A stretch of DNA of 64,000 nucleotides from Corythoichthys intestinalis (lineage: Eukaryota > Chordata > Actinopteri > Syngnathiformes > Syngnathidae), in contig NC_080415.1 of assembly GCF_030265065.1 (NCBI RefSeq), positions 38,916,001 through 38,980,000 on the forward strand, read 5' to 3'. The notes beneath the pieces were generated by a model. That model ran no database searches. It saw only the letters and a list, made by a program, of their open reading frames with translations, and was not told where the DNA came from. Of this stretch, positions 58,626 to 64,000 are shown piece after piece. The first letter of the stretch is position 1; the number at the start of each line of letters is the position of its first letter. The translations under genes and the position numbers were made by a program.

Positions 58626-60385
58626 TGGAAAACACTCAGGTGACTTGAAGTTCTGCTCCGAGATCCCCAATTTGGTCAAATTTCAAATTGTCCGATGTGC
58701 ATGTGTGATACATCATTGGAAAACTTAAAATCTCAAATTTCTGGGGAAGGAAAATTTTTCAACAGCAGGGCATTTACAAATAAATAAATAAATAAAAGAG
58801 TTTTTTTAAACTGCAAAACACTAACTGGAGGTTAGAGCACGCGAGAGCATAATTAAAGACGCCATGATTTTAACAAGATATTATCACGTACTTACCTCTT
58901 TTCGATCCAAAAACTCCATATAGTGTGTATCACCGAGCGTCAAGACACAGCTGTGAATGGCCACAGCTGGATGTTTGGGGGATTTTATGGGTGAAACATG
59001 GTCATATAACAAGGGTCGCGATGCAGAAATCGCAGACATCGAGGAGTGGTCAAGATTTTCATTTTCATGTATATACCCTTTTAAACATTTTTTTTTTCAG
59101 TTTTTCTTTGTTTGGATCGATTATTCATCATCTAAAATATTGGGGAAAATGCAACAGTAACAAAAATAACAGTAACAAAAAAAAAAAAAAAAATACAGTT
59201 AAGCGATAGTTATGAGGTAGATATCTGTGAGTTTTTTTCGTACACCATTTTTTTCATTGTGACGTAATTTGTTTAAAAGTTTGAAATATGTGAGTAATTT
59301 TTAAATTTTTTTTTTTTTTTTAACGAAAAATTAGGCATCAACTAATGATTCTAAGCTAAAAATGATATTTTGAATAATATTTATAATTGATGACCTCTGT
59401 TTTATGGCTGGGTTGAAACAAAAGCGGTTGCGCAACGTTTGTAAACGTTTCCAGGGTAAAACGGAGAAATTAGAAATTGTTTGGGGGCTTAATGCACCAT
59501 GAATCTGCTATGGTAGCATATAGACATATTGTTCTCTCAAACACAACAGTTATTTTGGCTTAAAATACAGCAGTTTATTTTAAAGACGGGTGCAAGAGCA
59601 GAAACTGCTCTTTCAGCCTTGTCCGTGTTTTCCGCCATATAGATTTTTCTTTAATTACAACATTTTTGCATACTCACTTGAATGTAAATACTCCTATCAA
59701 GTTTGGTCAGACACTGCTTAACTCATTGGCTTCCTCTGATGGTGCTAGACGTCTAATCCATTTGCAGTGGGAGGGTTGGCAGCGAATGAACGTTCGTTCA
59801 TTCGCTGCCACCCTCCCAGTTCAAAAGTATTGCACGTCTACTAGCGATAAACTCATTTCAAATCACGATTAAAAGTATATAATCATCTTGAGAAGGGCAA
59901 CAAGTATTTGTTGAGAGGGTCGTGTGTAGTTGGCGGCCATCTTGGGTAGGGCAAACTAGTTCTAAACTTGATCTCCAAGAGTACATATTGCAGAAAATCG
60001 ATATCAATGACGTCATTTTAATGCAGCATCGGTACAGATCAGTGCAACACTAATTAGAATGAACGCAAACACAGCAAGTCAATAAATTATCATGAAACAT
60101 GAACCTATATGGACGTTGTGCTGTGGCCTGCAGGAGCTTCAGCTCTCCCTCATAAGGAAACATGTCCTCATATTCCACGAGCAAACCATCAACACCCATC
60201 CGAGAGAAGCATTCGATCAGCTGGATGACAAGAAAACACATATAAGGTAACGTTAGAAGTGTGTTTTTTAAATTTATTGATATGAGAGAAGATACCTGAC
60301 AAAGGTAATCCAATTTGGGAGGGGCTCCTTTAAGATCCAGGTGGACAACTTTCTTTCCTTTTGGCCAGGGTGGATTAATATCCAT
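50224..60385 (-). CDS. hexd: Hexosaminidase D (GH20 beta-N-acetylhexosaminidase)
   Basis: Ten coding exons in transcript order: 60296-60385, 60105-60220, 56625-56712, 56396-56560, 56150-56333, 54204-54275, 53902-54100, 53629-53790, 50491-50580, 50224-50404; 448 aa (human main form 486). The enzyme cleaves terminal N-acetyl-hexosamine, preferring galactosaminides, in the cytosol and nucleus; it lacks a signal peptide, and so does this one ([20 protein letters not shown]). [34 protein letters not shown] and [12 protein letters not shown] form the barrel start. HIGADE puts the catalytic Asp-Glu pair at residues 152-153. [24 protein letters not shown] and [15 protein letters not shown] follow in family order. 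The C-terminal tail is shorter than the human one. Introns carry a LINE piece, Tc1, Tigger-like and triply nested hAT elements. No frame breaks. Confidence 0.96.
50920..51660 (+). mobile_element. LINE reverse-transcriptase fragment (L1/Tx1-like)
   Basis: A frame ending at 51274 contains [20 protein letters not shown] and [10 protein letters not shown], the core of a non-LTR reverse transcriptase; the usual YADD reads YADN. Further downstream [12 protein letters not shown] is in another frame. Both ends are missing. 5'-truncated and dead, in a HEXD intron. Confidence 0.8.
51666..51762. repeat. (TA)n/(CA)n microsatellite
   Basis: Runs of TATATA followed by ACACAC (about 51716-51742) and TATATA again, within a HEXD intron. 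Confidence 0.9.
51802..52206 (-). pseudogene. hAT-derived (ZBED/GTF2IRD2-like) coding remnant
   Basis: A 134-codon open frame on the minus strand includes [20 protein letters not shown] followed by [16 protein letters not shown]. This is the region just after the BED finger in hAT transposases and their domesticated relatives (for example GTF2I-repeat and EPM2AIP1-like proteins, from memory). There is no BED finger ahead of it, no catalytic domain after it, and no terminal repeats nearby. It sits inside a HEXD intron in the same orientation. Most likely a transposase fragment. Confidence 0.55.
52312..53542. mobile_element. Pogo/Tigger-like element with an internal insertion
   Basis: Ends CAGTGGAACCTCTACATATG and TGTCGAGGTCCCACTG with TA flanks, same family as 41628-42476. 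The segment 52419-52860 interrupts the family sequence at ATTATAATT/CTATTAGTTC and is bounded by ATAATT on both sides; it ends in AATAAACTTTATTGGC and CTGTCTCGTCACC. The inserted repeat was not classified. Confidence 0.75.
54433..56014 (-). mobile_element. Tc1 family B transposon, decayed
   Basis: Minus-strand transposase from [18 protein letters not shown] (ATG near 55661) to about 54699. 55417-54977 is open over [20 protein letters not shown], and 54980-54699 over [16 protein letters not shown] and [18 protein letters not shown], so the third catalytic residue is present. Several frameshifts. The left end is worn, the right end reads CATACCACT. Confidence 0.9.
57189..58291. mobile_element. 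hAT (Charlie-type) element, middle layer
   Basis: Ends CAGGGTCCCCAAACTTTTTC and GTAGTTTGGGGATCCCTG; exact 8-bp duplication TTCTATAG at 57181-57188 and 58292-58299. No transposase frame. Split by a family A hAT. Confidence 0.9.
57432..58073 (+). mobile_element. hAT family A element, innermost layer
   Basis: Ends TAGGGCTGTCAAAATTATTG and TTTGACAGCCCTA; flanks AATATAAC and AATATAAT match at 7 of 8. Confidence 0.9.
58580..58623. repeat. (TA)n microsatellite
   Basis: About 20 TA dinucleotides between two transposon ends. Confidence 0.9.
58624..59641 (+). mobile_element. ~1-kb unclassified element, copy 2 (uninterrupted)
   Basis: Inverted ends ATGGTGGAAAACAC and GTGTTTTCCGCCAT. It matches 42918-41068 read in reverse, minus the Tigger-like insertion there. 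The minus strand near 58890-58990 carries the same coding words as copy 1 (PGVAIHS-like, then [13 protein letters not shown], ending at a possible donor GGTAAG). No known domain recognised. Confidence 0.65.
59650..60104. repeat. HEXD intron with dispersed repeat
   Basis: 59725-59840 contains the GACGTCTAATCCATTTG and 'CATTCGCTGCCACCCTCCCA' words of the dispersed repeat as a small inverted pair. The rest is unremarkable. Confidence 0.5.
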
Positions 60386-60781
60386 GCTGACAGTGTTGGC
60401 GTCGATAAAATAAATTAAATATCAAGTTTAATTAACCAAGGCGAGTACAAATAAAGCATGTCAAGGCTACGCGTTGAGTTGTAGTTGATATATTTGAACT
60501 ATTAAAGCTAAAATGAAAACTATTAAAGCGACACCGTGCTGCCGATAGCATTTCCGCATGAACTCAATGACGTTCATTTTCATTGGCGCACAAATCGTCC
60601 AATGAAACAGTCGCTTTCTCTTCGTCCCGGCCAATCATAGCGTCCAACGCGTGCTAACCCGGAAATGAAACAAAATTTGGGTGCAAGTGGCGCGTGTACT
60701 AATGGTGATTAGCAGAGAAGGCAAAGTTAAAATCTGTGCATGACTGCAATTTAGAAAGCTACGCGGCAGGTTGGAATTTTA
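60386..60781. promoter_or_regulatory. Bidirectional HEXD/OGFOD3 promoter region
   Basis: The two start codons face away from each other 396 bases apart. The interval has three CCAAT boxes: inverted ATTGG at 60582 and direct CCAAT at 60599 and 60631. There is no TATA box, and a TGACGTTCA word lies at 60568. This is the usual look of a shared housekeeping promoter; exact start sites are not visible. Confidence 0.65.
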
Positions 60782-63700
60782 ATGGCGCCAGTACGACAAA
60801 GAAATGCGAAAGGCTTGAATTCTACTGAGATAGGGAAGAAAATCAAAAGGTGAGCAAATCAAACCAGTTTTGCCTTGTATAATTAATTGGACTTCTCTGC
60901 AGAAGTGCAGTCAGCGTGACAGAGTGAAAACTGATTGAATGACGTGTTGTTACCCGCTGTAACTTTCCTCCGCTTATAAAAGTTAGTCCACTTGATTTAC
61001 ACAACAAATTAGACTCGAAGACTTTATAATGCTGAAAACGGCATAAGCGACATACAGAAATTAACCTAAACATTCCAGTGCCTTTTCACTTATTCCTTTT
61101 AAGGGAACAAAGGAGGAGGACATTAAAATGTAAAATACTTTTCTCGTGTTGCGTCTCACACCACAACCTAAAAATGTTACTTTTTTCAATAGGAAATTGT
61201 TACGAAATGTTCCGACTCAGAAAATGAATGTTTCAAATTTACACCATAGACTTCATAACCCATTGACATGACACGGGAAGCGGCGCCGATTCGTAGGGGG
61301 CCTATTTTCAAGAACCTCAAATTCAAAATATTTTCAAATCGTAAGCAGCTACCGACCTAAAACCAAAACAGGCACCTACCTTAGCCACATATGAGTCTCC
61401 ATGAGCAGCGGCATCCAAAAATTCAAAAGTCGTTCCCGATTAAATATTTTCTATATAAGTATAACACAATTTAAAATGGCTATAAAAAGCTCAGATTTAC
61501 CACTAGATGCACAAAAATCACCAAATGCAGAGATAATCACCTATATTTTAAGGATCAATAGTAATATTTACTATGGTTGTTCCGATCATGTTTTTTTGCT
61601 CCCGATCCGATCCCAATCGTTTTAATTTGAGTATCTGCCGATCCCGATATTTCCCGATCCGATTGCTTTTTTTTTGTGCTCCCAATTCAATTCCAATCAT
61701 TCCTGATAATTTCCCCCGATCATATACAGTGGGGAGACCAAGTATTTGATACACAGTCAATGGGAAAACCCATTGGTAGTGTATCAAATACTTGTTCTCC
61801 CCACTGTACATCTTGGCAATGCATTAAGAAAAAAATGAATAAAACACAGACGAATATATACATTCCACATACAGTACACAGGTACTGTATTTGTTTATTA
61901 TGACAATAAATCCTCAAGATGGCATTTACATTATTAACATTCTTTCTGTGAGAGGGATCCACGGATAAAGACTTGTAATTCTTAAAGGATAAATGTGACT
62001 TTGGAAATTGTGACTAAATATTGCCATCTAGTGTATTTGTTGAGCTTTCAGTAAATGATACTGTAGCCATTTAACTATTCTGCCCAATTGCATGATGGGA
62101 AGTGCAACCATGACTGTGTGTAGTGGCACCAATTGATATATCTTCTCTGCGTTGGGAAATAACACAGGGTGTTAAGAAAAAGATCTACAACTACCTTTCT
62201 TCCCCACATTGCTTCCCACGATAATTCTATTTGTTGAGGGAGGGTTTGTAAGGCTTTAGACAATTAAAACAAGGCTCCAAAGACTGCCAAAATTCACTCT
62301 ACTCATTTTACGCTGCCTTTTAGCTCTATATATAGGTAAAACGGCGCCATTATAGATTGAACGCGACAATGCGTGAGTGGGTCGTGCAGCGCATGCGTCA
62401 ATTGCGTTAAATAATTTAACGTGACAAATTAAAAAAAAAAAAATTATAGCCGTTAACGCGATAAATTTGATAGCCCTACTTTAAGCCAAAACTAAAGACT
62501 CTGGATGAGTGTTAGACATTTTGTCTGTAACGTTAAATACAATTAGAAAACGATTTAATTAAAAAATATATTTAAAAAAAGGCATCTCCGATATTTTTTT
62601 GCAGATTCCGATACTTTGAAAATGACGTGATCCAGATCGATCGGGACATCTTTAATATTTACCATATCAGTTTTTGACCAAATAGCAACTTTTTTTTTTT
62701 TAATTTACTGCAAGTTTTCAACAGCTAATAAATCACTCAATTTTCACATCAGAAACTTAATACTTGAGGAAAACATGCAGAATCAATTATAGATAATATA
62801 TAAATATATTACTAATAAATTCTATATACAATCACAACTTATTATAGAATAGAATAGCCCTTTATTGTCATTATGCACTATATACTGTTAGCGAATGAGG
62901 CTCGCGGCCGCCTGGCGGAAACGGAGCTAAAAGTCGGCTGTCTTAAATTCTATACAATACAATGCTCTTAACATATTGTTCAAACACATTTCCCACGAAA
63001 AATTGCTTGATATACCTCTAAACTAAATTATAAATGCATAAACAATCATATTAGTTAACTCTGGAGCGTTTGGATCCAGCCATGTTAGTTAAGTTTTGTC
63101 ATATTGACTCTTGCCACTAGAGAGCAGTGTATCCACCCAAATCAATACAACTAAATGCATGCACTTTCAAGACAACTTTCAAATAACTCGAGTTAATCGA
63201 TTAATCGTTGCTGCACTAATAAAATGTCACTATATTTTTTTTTACAATGCTCTTAACAAATCGTTCAAACACACACTCCCACCTAAAACTGCTAAATATA
63301 TCTCTAAAATAAATTACAAATTCAGGATCAAACAAAAACTTACAACCTTATGTTGGTCTTATCAGATGAATTATGGCATATTCACTGTTGCCACTACAGG
63401 GCATATCAAATAATCAATAAAACTAAATGCAAACACTTTCAAAACAAACCGTTACAGCCCCACTCGAATTAAACAAATCCTCCAAGCAGCAAAATTTGAT
63501 TTGAAGCTTTTTGTTTAGTCGAATTACTTGAGTTTATCGATTAATCGTTGCAGGGCTACTTGCAAATGTGAGTAACTTTCTCCCATTACACTCACTCAAA
63601 ATGCTTTGTAATCTGATGTCTCTCCCTCTCAGAGGTAATGCACTGCGTCAAGGCACAACTTGGTGGAGTACGAGAGGGTTAACCACGTTGTTGCTGGTTA

Positions 63701-63856
63701 CCCTTTGTTTGTGCGGGGCAGCTACTTGGCTGTATGTCACTTTGGATAGTGACATAACAGAAACATTGGTCAGCCAGCGTGAGCATTTGTCTCCCAAACC
63801 CAGAGTCTACATCATCCAGTGCTCAGAAGACTATGAAAACTACAAACGCTACCCAG
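60782..63856 (+). CDS. ogfod3: OGFOD3, first two coding exons (gene continues past the edge)
   Basis: Exon 60782-60849 encodes MAPVRQRNAKGLNSTEIGKK and ends in phase 2. Exon 63633-63856 continues with LRQGTTWWSTRG, a single hydrophobic helix (LTTLLLVTLCLCGAATWLYV) and then VYIIQCSEDYENYKRYPG. Human OGFOD3, as I remember it, is a type II membrane protein starting MAPQRR with one helix and then VPCSEDYDSHRRFEG, so the match in order and motif is good. It belongs to the 2-oxoglutarate/Fe(II) dioxygenases; the catalytic domain lies beyond the window and its substrate is not known to me. A weak acceptor at 63954 (CTGTAG/CGACC) opens a frame to the edge, but it does not resemble the expected CTPxKCGR continuation. 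Confidence 0.88.
61577..62652. mobile_element. hAT-like element holding two other elements
   Basis: The outer ends carry inverted GATCCGATC-type words: TTCCGATCATGTTTTTTTGC at the left and 'GATCCAGATCGATCGGGACA' at the right. Inside are an 80-bp palindromic element (61727-61806) and a reversed hAT family A2 copy (61840-62478) ending ATAGCCCTA. In OGFOD3 intron 1. Confidence 0.6.
61727..61806. mobile_element. 80-bp near-perfect palindrome (mariner-type miniature element)
   Basis: Begins CAGTGGGGAGACCAAGTATT and ends with its near complement CTTGTTCTCCCCACTG, with TA on both sides. It is all stem with a loop of a few bases. Confidence 0.85.
62940..63557 (-). mobile_element. Two adjoining partial hAT family C copies
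   Basis: 62940-63219 ends CGATTAATCGTTGCTGCACTA and 63220-63557 ends CGATTAATCGTTGCAGGGCTA. Both share the CAATGCTCTTAACA and CAAACACA(T/C) interior words and run in the same direction, so this is a tandem pair lacking the opposite termini. It lies 75 bases upstream of OGFOD3 exon 2. Confidence 0.7.
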
Positions 63857-64000
63857 GTGAGAGTTTTGATTGATCAGAACTGCAATTCTTTGACTGGAAT
63901 TGATTTTGTTTTTTAATAAATAAATGTGCGGAACCTAAAATTTGATTCCTGTAGCGACCTCCGAGCTGGCTCGAGAACACAAGCTAATCAATATTGAGCG

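Noticed and set aside
63955-64000. Third OGFOD3 exon at the right edge
   Set aside because: An acceptor and open frame exist, but the residues (ATSELAREHKLINIE) do not resemble the expected CTPxKCGR region, so I left it out of the coding call.

Overview
The window looks like a teleost (ray-finned fish) chromosome segment. It has spliced vertebrate genes with short exons and GT-AG introns, a tRNA-derived SINE, and a dense layer of DNA transposons typical of fish: several hAT families with 8-bp target duplications, Tc1-like elements at TA sites, a pogo/Tigger-like family and an ISL2EU-like element. I found no bacterial features, tRNA genes, rRNA or CRISPR. The species cannot be named from sequence alone.

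Layout. 1-4260: a 1.7-kb polypyrimidine tract, a Tc1 copy nested in an older terminal-repeat element, and a hAT copy. 4384-5976: a secreted, Gln/Asn/Ser-rich tandem-repeat protein gene (+) with a clear CCAAT/TATA promoter; I do not recognise its family. 7186-10572: a second locus sharing its short exon and the character of its C-terminus, with a His/Gln/Asp-rich repeat body and a broken frame; its intron is filled by a composite hAT element. 10.8-14.2 kb: transposons. 14546-24233 (-): FDXR, 12 coding exons. 26574-43527 (-): NARF, 11 coding exons with introns swollen by transposons. 46668-49393 (+): CYBC1 (EROS), 5 coding exons. 50224-60385 (-): HEXD, 10 coding exons. 60782 to the right edge (+): the start of OGFOD3.

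NARF/CYBC1 and HEXD/OGFOD3 are divergent, head-to-head pairs with short shared upstream regions. CYBC1 and HEXD converge with poly(A) signals only tens of bases apart. The order NARF-CYBC1-HEXD-OGFOD3 matches human 17q25.3 from prior knowledge, and FDXR is also on human 17q25. The genes do not form one pathway: FDXR is a mitochondrial flavoprotein, NARF a hydrogenase-like Fe-S protein, CYBC1 an ER chaperone for the phagocyte oxidase, HEXD a hexosaminidase and OGFOD3 a membrane 2-oxoglutarate oxygenase.

Exon boundaries were worked out by hand from splice sites, phase and remembered human proteins; coding lengths close in frame for FDXR (488 aa), NARF (462), CYBC1 (194) and HEXD (448). The least explained parts are the repeat-protein gene pair, an 872-bp fold-back array in an FDXR intron, and a two-copy ~1-kb element with a coding trace of unknown family. 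I saw no LTR retroelement, retrovirus or Polinton.
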